From Gemmatimonadaceae bacterium (GTDB lineage: Bacteria > Gemmatimonadota > Gemmatimonadetes > Gemmatimonadales > Gemmatimonadaceae): a stretch of DNA of 64,000 nucleotides. The notes beneath the pieces were generated by a model. The model made no database searches. It saw only the letters and a program-made list of their open reading frames with translations, and was not told where the DNA came from. The first letter of the stretch is position 1, and each line of letters opens with the position of its first letter. The stretch lies in assembly GCA_020851035.1 (NCBI GenBank), contig JADZDM010000010.1:1-64000 (forward strand), written 5' to 3'. Below are positions 41,753 to 49,304 of the stretch, one piece after another. The position numbers and the translations under genes were made by a program.

Positions 41753-42118
41753 ATGGATTTGGAACAGGCCATTCAGGCGCACGCACAGTGGCGCATGAAG
41801 CTTCGCACCGCCATTGCGCGGCGCGAGCCGATGGACGTCGCGACGATCGGCAAGGACAACGCCTGCGAGCTGGGCAAGTGGCTGCACACCGGCGCACGGG
41901 CCGCCTGCGGCAACTGCGACGGCTTTGCACACCTCGTCGCGACGCATGCGCGGTTCCACACGGAAGCCGCGAAGGTCGCGACGCTGATCAACGCCCAGCG
42001 CTTCGACGAGGCAGAGCGTCAGATCGGCGCGGACTCCGCCTTCGTGCGGGCGTCGAAGGAGGTCGGCGTCGCGATCGTGCGGGTGAAGCAGTCTGCGGGC
42101 AGGACGGCGGGGGTCTGA
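41753..42118 (+). CDS. Solo CZB (chemoreceptor zinc-binding) domain protein
   Basis: A 121-residue protein made only of a CZB domain: H-A-Q-W-R near the start, C-E-L-G-K-W-L-H, and H-L-V-A-T-H-A-R-F-H. These give the His/Cys zinc site typical of the family. CZB domains usually sit in chemoreceptors or diguanylate cyclases and sense zinc or hypochlorite through the zinc-bound Cys. Here it stands alone, with an extra C-x-x-C. GGAGAG precedes the ATG. No chemotaxis gene is nearby, so its partner must be elsewhere. Confidence 0.9.
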   Translation: MDLEQAIQAHAQWRMKLRTAIARREPMDVATIGKDNACELGKWLHTGARAACGNCDGFAHLVATHARFHTEAAKVATLINAQRFDEAERQIGADSAFVRASKEVGVAIVRVKQSAGRTAGV

Positions 42119-42363
42119 CCCTCGCGCGGGTCCGGCCGTGGCGGGCGACCAGGCTCGGGTTTGACACCCGCCGGGCCGTCCGCTGGCGGCCGCAGGGTGC
42201 CGAGCCCGATTCCGCAACGACCGATGACTCGCGTCGCATTGCCGCTCGTGGCACTTGCCGGGCTGACCGGCCTCCCCGCAGCCCGACGGTCGCGTGGGAC
42301 GCCGTGACGCATCTTCCAGTACTCACGCTGAGACCAACCCACGCACCACGCCCGCGAGGTCAC

Positions 42364-42813
42364 ATGCGCAACACCGTCCGTGCCCTGGCCCTCGCGCTGT
42401 GCGCCGCGTCCTGCGGCGAGGCAACCACAGGCCCGTTCTACGCGACGAAGGCCGCCCCGCCGGCAGGCCTGCCCGTTGCCCTGCAGATCTTGCCGCCGCC
42501 GAGTGACGCTGCAGACACCCTGGCCATTGCCGCGTCGGGTGATTCGGTGAGCGCCTCCGCCCTGCTCGGCACGAGTGGCTGCATGGACTACAGCGTGGTG
42601 GCGGGCCAGGTCAAGGGAACGCTCGTCATCACGGTGATCGAGATTCCCTCCAATCGCCTCTGCCTGCTGGTCGAGACTCCGGCGACGGTGCGCGCCGTGG
42701 TGCGCCTGCTCCCCAGGGGCGAGTACCGTGTCGAGTATCGCCGGAGGATCGCTCCGCCGCAGCAGGCGACGGTCGAAAGGGTCCTCGGTCGCCGGTCCGT
42801 GCGACTGCCCTAG
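42364..42813 (+). CDS. Small lipoprotein of unknown function
   Basis: 149 residues with a short signal and lipobox (L-C-A-A-S-C). The mature region is beta-rich with two further Cys (S-G-C-M-D and L-C-L-L). GAGGT precedes the ATG. Its TAG stop is followed by TGGCGTGC, the same 12 bases that begin the MITE-like element. Confidence 0.75.
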   Translation: MRNTVRALALALCAASCGEATTGPFYATKAAPPAGLPVALQILPPPSDAADTLAIAASGDSVSASALLGTSGCMDYSVVAGQVKGTLVITVIEIPSNRLCLLVETPATVRAVVRLLPRGEYRVEYRRRIAPPQQATVERVLGRRSVRLP

Positions 42814-42821
42814 TGGCGTGC
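42810..42821. repeat. Possible remnant of the CTAG element end
   Basis: CTAGTGGCGTGC is identical to the first 12 bases of the element at 31740 and again coincides with a gene's TAG stop. No further element sequence follows, so it may be a scar or chance. Confidence 0.35.
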
Positions 42822-43010
42822 GGGCTGGCGGAGGGCCGGCGTGTGCTGCAGTCTCACGGTGCCGCAGCCGGCATCCTCGCCTGCGTCACCCGGCGCCGGT
42901 TGCTGCGCACAGCAGGGCCGGAGCGTGGTGAGCAGTATATCGTGCCGGTGGCCGCGGTGCAGCATGCACCTCGATTCTCTGAAGTCCCTTCATTCGTTCG
43001 GAGGAGAGGG

Positions 43011-43361
43011 ATGAGCAAGCGCGCAGATGTCATTGGCGTAGTCTGTGCACTCGTCGCGCTCGCAGGCACGCTGCTCGCGACCGGTCCGCTGCGTGGCTGG
43101 TTGGTACTCGCGCCGTGTGTCATGATGGGCGTCATCCTGCTCGCGTCCCGCGCGACACCTGATCGCCGCGTGACCACGCTCATGGGATTGTACGTGATGC
43201 TGACGGGTGTCAGCGTCGGAGTGCCGAAAGTCTGGCTGCCCGCACCGCAGTGGGTCCAGGTCGTCGTCGAGGCTTCGTTCTGGGGATCGCTTGTTTCGAT
43301 GCTGGGTGCCGCATGGTTCGCACGCGCGCCATTCGGCGCCCAGCGCCCGGGCACTGGCTGA
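43011..43361 (+). CDS. Small membrane protein of unknown function
   Basis: 116 residues with about four hydrophobic segments (V-V-C-A-L-V-A-L-A-G-T-L-L near the start, W-L-V-L-A-P-C-V-M-M-G-V, L-M-G-L-Y-V-M-L-T-G-V and a last one near residue 95). A strong GGAGGAG precedes the ATG. The family is not recognised. It starts about 200 bp after the small lipoprotein gene. Confidence 0.75.
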   Translation: MSKRADVIGVVCALVALAGTLLATGPLRGWLVLAPCVMMGVILLASRATPDRRVTTLMGLYVMLTGVSVGVPKVWLPAPQWVQVVVEASFWGSLVSMLGAAWFARAPFGAQRPGTG

Positions 43362-43599
43362 CAGTTCTGGTCAGGCGGGCCCGACCAGACCGGGTCATCG
43401 GTGACACTCGGTGCACGAACATCCGAAGACCATCGAACTGCCGACTCCCGGCATCCGGAACGCCGCATCGCCCCACGACCGCCCTCGCGGTCGTGTGCAC
43501 ACGCATGCACCTTCCCACGGCCCGTCACGCCCCCCGCCGCCCTCCCTGTGCACGGCTCCCCGATCCGCGTCGGCGGTCACCTGCCCACCCCCGGTCCGC

Positions 43600-44052
43600 A
43601 TGCCACACGCGCCAGACCCGCCAGCGGCCTTCGCCTTCCGTGTCTCCATCGGAACCGCACCCGACGGCGCGTCTGCGCTGTTCCACGAGGTCCGCGGCCT
43701 TGACGCCGAGATCACGACGGAAACGCTACCCCTCGGCGGTGAGACCACGTATTCGTACGCACGGCCCTCGGCGGTGAGTTCCACCCTCGTGCTCCAGCGC
43801 GGCGTGCTTGCCCTGACATCGCCGCTGCTGCGCTGGTGCACGACGACGCTCAACGCTCCACTCGGCGCACCGATCACCGCGCAGACCGTGCGCGTCTCCC
43901 TGGTCAGTGACACGGGAGCCCCGGTCTTCACGTGGGTGTTCGAGAAGGCCGTTCCGGTGGCGCTCGACGTGGGCCAGACGCAGTCGATGACGAAGGATGT
44001 GCTGGTCGAGCGAATCGAGATCACCTTCTCGCGGCGCACCCGGGAGCGCTGA
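43600..44052 (+). CDS. Orphan gp19-type tail-tube (contractile injection) protein
   Basis: A 150-residue protein of the T4 gp19/tail-tube family used by phage tails and extracellular contractile injection systems. It shows F-x-F-x-V-x-I-G, F-H-E-V-R-G-L-D-A-E, G-G-E-T, S-T-L-V-L-Q-R-G-V, a W-C helix and the closing W-V-F-E-K-A-V-P ... E-R-I-E-I-T-F. No sheath, baseplate, spike or ATPase gene is near. The ATG at 43600 is the one just before homology. It may be a leftover of an injection-system locus or a tube protein acting with a distant locus. Confidence 0.82.
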   Translation: MPHAPDPPAAFAFRVSIGTAPDGASALFHEVRGLDAEITTETLPLGGETTYSYARPSAVSSTLVLQRGVLALTSPLLRWCTTTLNAPLGAPITAQTVRVSLVSDTGAPVFTWVFEKAVPVALDVGQTQSMTKDVLVERIEITFSRRTRER

Positions 44053-44124
44053 GTCCACTGTCTCCACCGACCGTGCCGGGACGTTCCGCACACGGACCTG
44101 CCAACCCATCGCCCCGTTGTCGCC

Positions 44125-44511
44125 ATGAGCCATCGCCCCATCCACGCCCCGAACCTCCCCAAGCCCGTCGGCCCGTACTCACCCGGCATGGGCTTCGAAC
44201 GCCTCGTCTTCGTCTCCGGCCAGGGCGCGACGGATCCCGCCACCGGCGCGCTGGCCGGCAGCGATGCCGCCACCCAGACCGCGCAATGCCTCAGGAACGT
44301 CGAGACGATCCTCACGGCGGCCGGCACCGACCTGCAGCACGTGTTGCGCTGCGGCGTGTTCCTGCTCGACATGGCGGAGTTCCCGGCCATGAACGCGGTC
44401 TATGAACGGATGTTCGGCGACCATCGCCCGGCACGCACGACGATCCAGGCGGCAGGCCTGCCTGGGGTGGGGCTGCGGGTGGAAATCGACTGCATCGCCT
44501 ACGTCCCCTGA
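44125..44511 (+). CDS. RidA-family enamine/imine deaminase
   Basis: A 128-residue Rid protein: G-P-Y-S-P-G, V-F-V-S-G-Q-G-A, Q-T-A-Q-C-L-R-N-V-E-T-I-L and P-A-R-T-T-I with the catalytic Arg, then V-E-I-D-C-I-A. RidA hydrolyses reactive 2-aminoacrylate-like intermediates released by PLP enzymes. Length is normal. It stands alone, 72 bp after the tube-protein gene. A second Rid gene sits beside an aminotransferase at 57603. Confidence 0.92.
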   Translation: MSHRPIHAPNLPKPVGPYSPGMGFERLVFVSGQGATDPATGALAGSDAATQTAQCLRNVETILTAAGTDLQHVLRCGVFLLDMAEFPAMNAVYERMFGDHRPARTTIQAAGLPGVGLRVEIDCIAYVP

Positions 44512-44638
44512 CGTCACCCGGCGGGCGACAGCGTCGGAGCGGTCCGCGCCGACGGTGGCCCGGCTCGTGTGATTCCGCCTGGCGCGGGCAAATGAAGCGG
44601 CGGCGCTGCTGTCGCCGGAGCCGACCGCGTGCACCCGA

Positions 44639-45148
44639 TCACCGGTCAGGCGCCGCCGGCCCCGTCACCCGCGCGATCGCCTCCAGGCTCGCCTGCAACG
44701 CCCTGATCGACGCCTGCGTCCGCTCGTCCGACGGCGCCGTCAGGTGACGCACCAGCCGCACCCGATGCCGGCGCCGCAGCCACCCGGACGGCGCGTCGAT
44801 CACGATCGTACAGCAGAACCGCTCCTGGAAGTGGAGCCGCACCGAGTTGGCGTCCACGGGCCAGTGCGCATGGAGCAGGTACGTTGCGTATGGCGCGCCG
44901 AGTGACGTGCGCGCGACCACGCGGTGTGCGGTGTCGAGCAGCAGGAAGTCGTAGGACTCCTCGAACGGGCAGTCCCACGAGTTGATCAGCAACACGTGGT
45001 CGCCCCAGCGGTACTGCCCCTCGATCACGAAGCCCGGCACCCTGCACCCCGTCGGCACGCCGTCGCACAGCAGCGGCGTCTCCAGCGGCCAGTCGGCATA
45101 GGGGCCGTCGTGCGTGGCCAGGGTGTACCGGGTGATCGGAGTCAGCAT
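44639..45148 (-). CDS. Conserved-looking protein of unknown function
   Basis: A 169-residue soluble protein, rich in Trp, Tyr and His at the N-terminal side (Y-A-D-W-P-L-E-T-P-L-L-C-D-G; W-G-D-H-V-L-L-I-N-S-W-D-C-P-F-E-E-S-Y). The second half is a beta strand region plus a C-terminal helix. Codon use and the coherent fold pattern support a real gene, but I do not recognise the family. The ATG at 45148 begins the ordered sequence. Confidence 0.65.
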   Translation of the reverse strand: MLTPITRYTLATHDGPYADWPLETPLLCDGVPTGCRVPGFVIEGQYRWGDHVLLINSWDCPFEESYDFLLLDTAHRVVARTSLGAPYATYLLHAHWPVDANSVRLHFQERFCCTIVIDAPSGWLRRRHRVRLVRHLTAPSDERTQASIRALQASLEAIARVTGPAAPDR

Positions 45149-45555
45149 GGCGTGACGCTGGAGGGCGGGACGGCCGCGCCGGATCATACACCGCCCGCGA
45201 CCGACGGTCGCCATACCGGCACGCTGATCCCCGCGCGCTCGCGAGCGCGCGGGGGGTCCGCCGCCGCACGAGGCCGCAGTCATTCGAAGGGCACCAGGGT
45301 TCATGGGTGGCGCCATCATGGGCTGCCGGCGGCGGCGGCTCGGAGCGGTGCTCACGAACGAGCCGTCAGGAATCGTACCTCGGTGGAGCGCACCGGCTAC
45401 CGTTCGTGGACGCGTGGACGGTGGCGTTCACGCGACGCATCTGTCACGTGACTCCGGTGACGCAGCAGGCGCGACCGCAGACTGTTCCGTGAGCGCGCCC
45501 CGGGGGAGACCGCGGGCCAGCGCCACTGTACGTCGAACCATCCGAGGGAGCACCC
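45149..45555. other. Divergent gap with 26-bp perfect palindrome
   Basis: The gap lies between the divergent genes ending/starting at 45148 and 45556. It holds a perfect palindrome at 45229-45254, arms CCCCGCGCGCTCG without a loop, unusual for its length. No supported gene. The rest shows only a GGAG-type site before 45556. Confidence 0.7.
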
Positions 45556-46518
45556 ATGAGGAGGATTCTCGTTCTTGGCGCTGGAGTCCTCGGCAGTCTC
45601 TACGCGGCGCGACTGAGGCAATCCGGACGGGACGTGACGCTGCTCGCCCGGAACACGCGACTGGCGGACATCAAGAAGTACGGCATCGTGCTCGAGCACG
45701 CGCTCAGCGGCATGCGGGAGGTCGTGACGGTGCCAGTCATCGAACGGTTGCACGAGACCGATGGCTACGACCTGATCGTGGTCCTGGTACGGAAGAACCA
45801 GGTGGCGTCGGTGTTGCCCATGCTCGCATCACACACCGCCACGCCGAGCATTCTCTTCATGGTCAACAACCCGTCCGGCTATGCCGACTGGGAGAAGGCC
45901 GTCGGATCCGATCGGCTTGTGCTGGGTTTCGCGGGGGCTGGTGGAACGCGGGTCGGCCATGTCGTGCGCTATGTGGTGGTCTCCCGCCTCCTCCAGCCGA
46001 CGACCTTTGGTGAACTCGATGGCTCGACCTCTCCCCGACTGAGGGAACTCATGCAGGTGTTTCGCGAGGCGGGATTCCCGACGTCGTCGACCTCCAGCAT
46101 GGATGCCTGGCAGAAGACGCATGTCGGGTGGGTCAGTCCACTCGCGAACGCACTCTACATGGTCAACTGCGACAACCATGTGCTGGCACGCAGCCCGCAC
46201 GTCGTGCGGCTGGCGGTACGGGCTGTACGTGAAGGTTTCAGTGTGCTGCGCACGCTGGGGCTCTCGGTCACTCCGGCCAGGCTGCGACTGTGGGAATGGA
46301 TACCAATGGGCGTGCTCGTTCGGACCCTGATGCTCTGGGCTGACACGAACCACTTCAGGGTCGTTGCGGTGGAACACACGGCGGCCGCAATCGACGAGAT
46401 GCGCCAGCTCGCAGACGAGTTCCGCGCCCTCACCGTGGCGGCATCGATCGCGACTCCCGCGATCGATGAACTGCGGTCATTCATCCCTCGAGCGGGACAG
46501 ATCGACGCCAGCGCCTGA
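45556..46518 (+). CDS. Ketopantoate reductase-family protein (ApbA/PanE-like)
   Basis: A 320-residue NAD(P)-binding protein opening with L-V-L-G-A-G-V-L-G-S-L-Y-A-A-R-L and L-L-A-R-N-T-R (phosphate side). The C-terminal helical domain has W-Q-K-T-H-V-G-W-V-S-P-L-A-N-A-L, carrying the family's catalytic-type Lys. It reduces 2-oxo compounds such as ketopantoate with NADPH. The lack of pantothenate genes nearby and sequence divergence make a different substrate possible. A GGAG-type site precedes the ATG. Monocistronic. Confidence 0.85.
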   Translation: MRRILVLGAGVLGSLYAARLRQSGRDVTLLARNTRLADIKKYGIVLEHALSGMREVVTVPVIERLHETDGYDLIVVLVRKNQVASVLPMLASHTATPSILFMVNNPSGYADWEKAVGSDRLVLGFAGAGGTRVGHVVRYVVVSRLLQPTTFGELDGSTSPRLRELMQVFREAGFPTSSTSSMDAWQKTHVGWVSPLANALYMVNCDNHVLARSPHVVRLAVRAVREGFSVLRTLGLSVTPARLRLWEWIPMGVLVRTLMLWADTNHFRVVAVEHTAAAIDEMRQLADEFRALTVAASIATPAIDELRSFIPRAGQIDASA

Positions 46519-47039
46519 CGACGTTGCAGTGGATCGCAGTGCGCCGCCGCGGCGCCGCGGCCGGTCCGCGGCGTATTCCGTTCACCCGGCGGCCCTCGAC
46601 TCGTGATCCCGTCCCTCAGTCTTGCCCGTGCCCGTGGTGGTCGTCATCAACGCGGAGGAGCCAGGTCACCGGACCTCACCACGTGGCCCGCTTCGCCCGT
46701 TCGTCACGGGTCGTGGATATGGGTGAGTCACCATCACATTTCGTGTGAAGCGCCCGCCGCGTGATTCAGGCGCTCGCTCCCGTTCGCGATTGCCGGCCAG
46801 CTCGGAGGTACGCCTGTGCTGCGCTGGGGTGGGGTTGACGAGGCGAAGCAGCGCGCCGGTCGGTACTATAGTATCGAGAGGATTCCGCGCGACGCCGCGC
46901 TTCGTGAACGGGGATGGCCGCGCGTGTCTCGACATGATCCGGCCGCTGATCGCAGAGCCAGCGGCACCGCACTCGTGAGCCGCCTCCGCATTTCCAGAGT
47001 CCAGCGCGCGTCACGGTTCCCCTCGCCGGAGGTGTTGTC
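46519..47039. other. Intergenic region, 521 bp
   Basis: No coding frame looks real. The only notable feature is an AT-rich 10-bp palindrome, TACTATAGTA (46864-46873), standing out in GC-rich sequence and possibly part of a promoter for the methyltransferase gene. A TTGACG at 46835 is too far from it (23 bp) for a normal promoter. Confidence 0.5.
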
Positions 47040-47888
47040 ATGTCATACGACCGCGCGTCGATCGCCAGCTACTTCGACGAGTTCGGCGACCGGGAATGGA
47101 CGCGACTGCAGGAAAGCCCGGCAGCGGAAGTCAAGCTGCATGTCCAGTCGCACTACCTGCGGCAATACGTCGCGACCGGCGCGCGGGTGCTGGACATCGG
47201 CGCGGGAGCCGGCCGCTTCACGCAGGTGCTCGCGTCACTCGGTGCCTCGATCGCGGTCGCGGACGTCTCGCCCGTGCAGCTCGCGCTGAACCGGACGTAC
47301 GCATCCGCGTACGGGTTCGCCGCCGCCGTCACCGAGTGGACCGAGGCGGACGTGTGCGACCTGTCGCGGTATGCCGACTCCGCGTTCGACGCCGTGGTCT
47401 GCTACGGGGGGCCGCTGAGTTACGTGTTCGAGCGCCGCGACGATGCCCTCGGCGAGTTGTGCCGCGTGACGAAGCCAGGGGGATGCGTCCTCATGAGCGT
47501 GATGTCGCTGTGGGGCTCGATCCACGAGAAGTTGCCCGGCGTCTTCACGACGGACGCCACCGACAACGCGCGGATCGTGGCCACCGGCGAACTGCGCTTC
47601 GCCACGACGGAAGGCAACCGCCACCAGTGTCACCTGTTCCGGGCGGACGAGTTCCGCGCGCTGCTCGGTGCCACCGGCTGGGAGCTGCTCGCGATCTCCG
47701 CATCCAATTGCCTGTCCACGGTGTGGGGTGCGCCGCTCGAAACAATTCGCGCCGACGCACGCCGGTGGGACGAGCTGCTTGCGATGGAGGTCGAGGCGAC
47801 CCGGCAGGCTGGCTGCCTCGATGCGGGTTCGCATATACTTGCCGTCATCCGACGTCCGCTCGCGACAGGTGAGCCGCCGCGAACGTAG
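47040..47888 (+). CDS. Class I SAM-dependent methyltransferase
   Basis: A 282-residue Rossmann methyltransferase: SAM motif I V-L-D-I-G-A-G-A-G-R-F-T, acidic end of strand 2 V-A-D-V-S-P, motif D-A-V-V-C-Y-G-G-P-L-S-Y and a post-core L-C-R-V-T-K-P-G-G. The target is unknown; the sequence style is that of the small-molecule branch. A GGAGGT Shine-Dalgarno supports the ATG. The SnoaL-like gene follows after 119 bp. Confidence 0.92.
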   Translation: MSYDRASIASYFDEFGDREWTRLQESPAAEVKLHVQSHYLRQYVATGARVLDIGAGAGRFTQVLASLGASIAVADVSPVQLALNRTYASAYGFAAAVTEWTEADVCDLSRYADSAFDAVVCYGGPLSYVFERRDDALGELCRVTKPGGCVLMSVMSLWGSIHEKLPGVFTTDATDNARIVATGELRFATTEGNRHQCHLFRADEFRALLGATGWELLAISASNCLSTVWGAPLETIRADARRWDELLAMEVEATRQAGCLDAGSHILAVIRRPLATGEPPRT

Positions 47889-48007
47889 GCACCTGGCCAC
47901 GCCGGATGCCGCCGCGACCGCGGCCCGTGCGGTGTGGACCGACGCGCGCGCAGCCGAAGGGGCTGCCGTGGAACCATGGTCCGTTCGTTCGAATCCGGGA
48001 GGGCGCA

Positions 48008-48394
48008 ATGATGGGTGAAGCCGAGCAGCGGGACCTGATCGCCCGGTTCGTCGCGGCGTACAACCGCTTCGACGTGAACGGCATGCTCGCCCTCGTTGCC
48101 GACGACGTGCGCTTCGAGAACCTGTCCGCAGGCGTGGTGACGGCGTCCGCGTCCGGGGCGGCCGAGTTCCGGGCGCTGGCCGAGCAGGCCACGGCGCTGT
48201 TCCGGGAGCGTGAGCAGCGGGTGACGGGAGTGGTGTTCCGTGACGGTGTGGCGGTGGCTGCCATCGCGTACCGCGGGGTGCTGGCCGTGGACGTGCCTGG
48301 TGGGCCGCCGGCCGGCACGGTGCTGGAACTGACCGGCGAGTCGGAGTTCGGGTTCACTGGTGCGCGGATCGGCCGGCTCACCGACCGCAGCTGA
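48008..48394 (+). CDS. SnoaL-like/NTF2-fold protein
   Basis: 128 residues with the SnoaL-like pattern: an N-terminal helix with F-V-A-A-Y-N-R-F-D-V-N-G-M-L-A-L-V-A-D-D-V-R-F-E-N, then a curved beta sheet. Such proteins are ligand-binding cups or isomerases. The role is unknown. Two adjacent ATG codons (48008, 48011) follow a GGGAGG site; I use the first. Confidence 0.85.
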   Translation: MMGEAEQRDLIARFVAAYNRFDVNGMLALVADDVRFENLSAGVVTASASGAAEFRALAEQATALFREREQRVTGVVFRDGVAVAAIAYRGVLAVDVPGGPPAGTVLELTGESEFGFTGARIGRLTDRS

Positions 48395-48588
48395 ATGTCA
48401 CGCGCCGCGACGCCGCAATCAGCCGCCGGGCGCGGAGTGGTGCTGACGGACGTGCCGGCAGCCATCGCGTCTCCATGCAGCGCTCCTCGGGTTGCCGTCC
48501 ATGGGCGAGTGGACCGGTGGGGGGCTCGCGGCTCACCTGCCGGTGCCCCTGCGGCCACTCATTCCACACGACCGGCGACGAGGAGCAC

Positions 48589-49245
48589 ATGAGCGAGACG
48601 GGATGGCGCGAGTTTCTGGCTGCGGACGGTGTGGACGATTGGGCCGTGTTGCATGGCGGGGCGACAGCGACCTTTCGGGTCCCGTCGCTTCGCGACGCGG
48701 TGCGGGTGGCCGATGCGATCTCGAACGCAGCCGGCGTTGCGGGCGCCGGCATCCTCCTCACGCTCGCGGACGAACGCGTCACCATCCGGTTGACGCGTGA
48801 CCTGTGGGCGCTGGAGTCCAGCCACATCGCGCTGGCTCGCGCGGTGTCGTCAGCCGCGCGGGCACAGGGCGCCGTGCCCGATCGTGCCGCCATCCAGGAG
48901 GTGCAGCTCGCCATCGCCGCCAAGCCATCCACCATCGACGTCGGCTTCTGGCGCGCGGTGCTCGGCTATGCCCCGATGTCGGAGGACAACGCGGTCGACC
49001 CGCTCGGGCACGGGTCAACGGTCTGGATGCAGGCGCTGGACGAGAGCCGGCCGTTGCGACACGCGATGCATGTGGACGTGTCGGTGGCGCGTGAGCACAT
49101 CGGCACGCGACTGGCCGCAGCCGTCGCCGCCGGCGGTCGCATCGTCGACGAGTCGCACGCACCGCAGCACTGGACTCTCTCCGACACGGCGGGGAACCGC
49201 GTCTGCCTCTGCGCATGGCCGGACGGGGCGACCAAGGCACCATGA
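48589..49245 (+). CDS. Pterin carbinolamine dehydratase-like / VOC fusion
   Basis: A 218-residue two-domain protein. Residues ~1-95 resemble a pterin-4a-carbinolamine dehydratase fold (V-T-I-R-L-T-R-D-L-W-A-L ... S-H-I-A-L-A-R-A). Residues ~108-215 are a VOC/glyoxalase-like domain (F-W-R-A-V-L-G-Y-A-P; H-V-D-V-S-V; D-T-A-G-N-R-V-C-L). The same fusion is known in other bacteria, where its substrate is undefined. AGGAG precedes the ATG at 48589. A hairpin follows the stop. Confidence 0.85.
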   Translation: MSETGWREFLAADGVDDWAVLHGGATATFRVPSLRDAVRVADAISNAAGVAGAGILLTLADERVTIRLTRDLWALESSHIALARAVSSAARAQGAVPDRAAIQEVQLAIAAKPSTIDVGFWRAVLGYAPMSEDNAVDPLGHGSTVWMQALDESRPLRHAMHVDVSVAREHIGTRLAAAVAAGGRIVDESHAPQHWTLSDTAGNRVCLCAWPDGATKAP

Positions 49246-49250
49246 TCGAC

Positions 49251-49286
49251 GCGCCGGGGCGGTGACCCACTCCCCCGCCCCGACGC
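49251..49286. terminator. Hairpin between convergent genes
   Basis: GCGCCGGGGCGG (49251-49262) pairs with 49275-49286 at 11 of 12 positions around a 12-nt loop, in the 59-bp gap between two convergent stop codons. Confidence 0.55.
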
Positions 49287-49304
49287 GGACGCCCACGATC
49301 ATAC

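Noticed and set aside
46835-46873. TTGACG with TACTAT as a promoter
   Set aside because: The 23-bp spacing is too long for a sigma-70 promoter.
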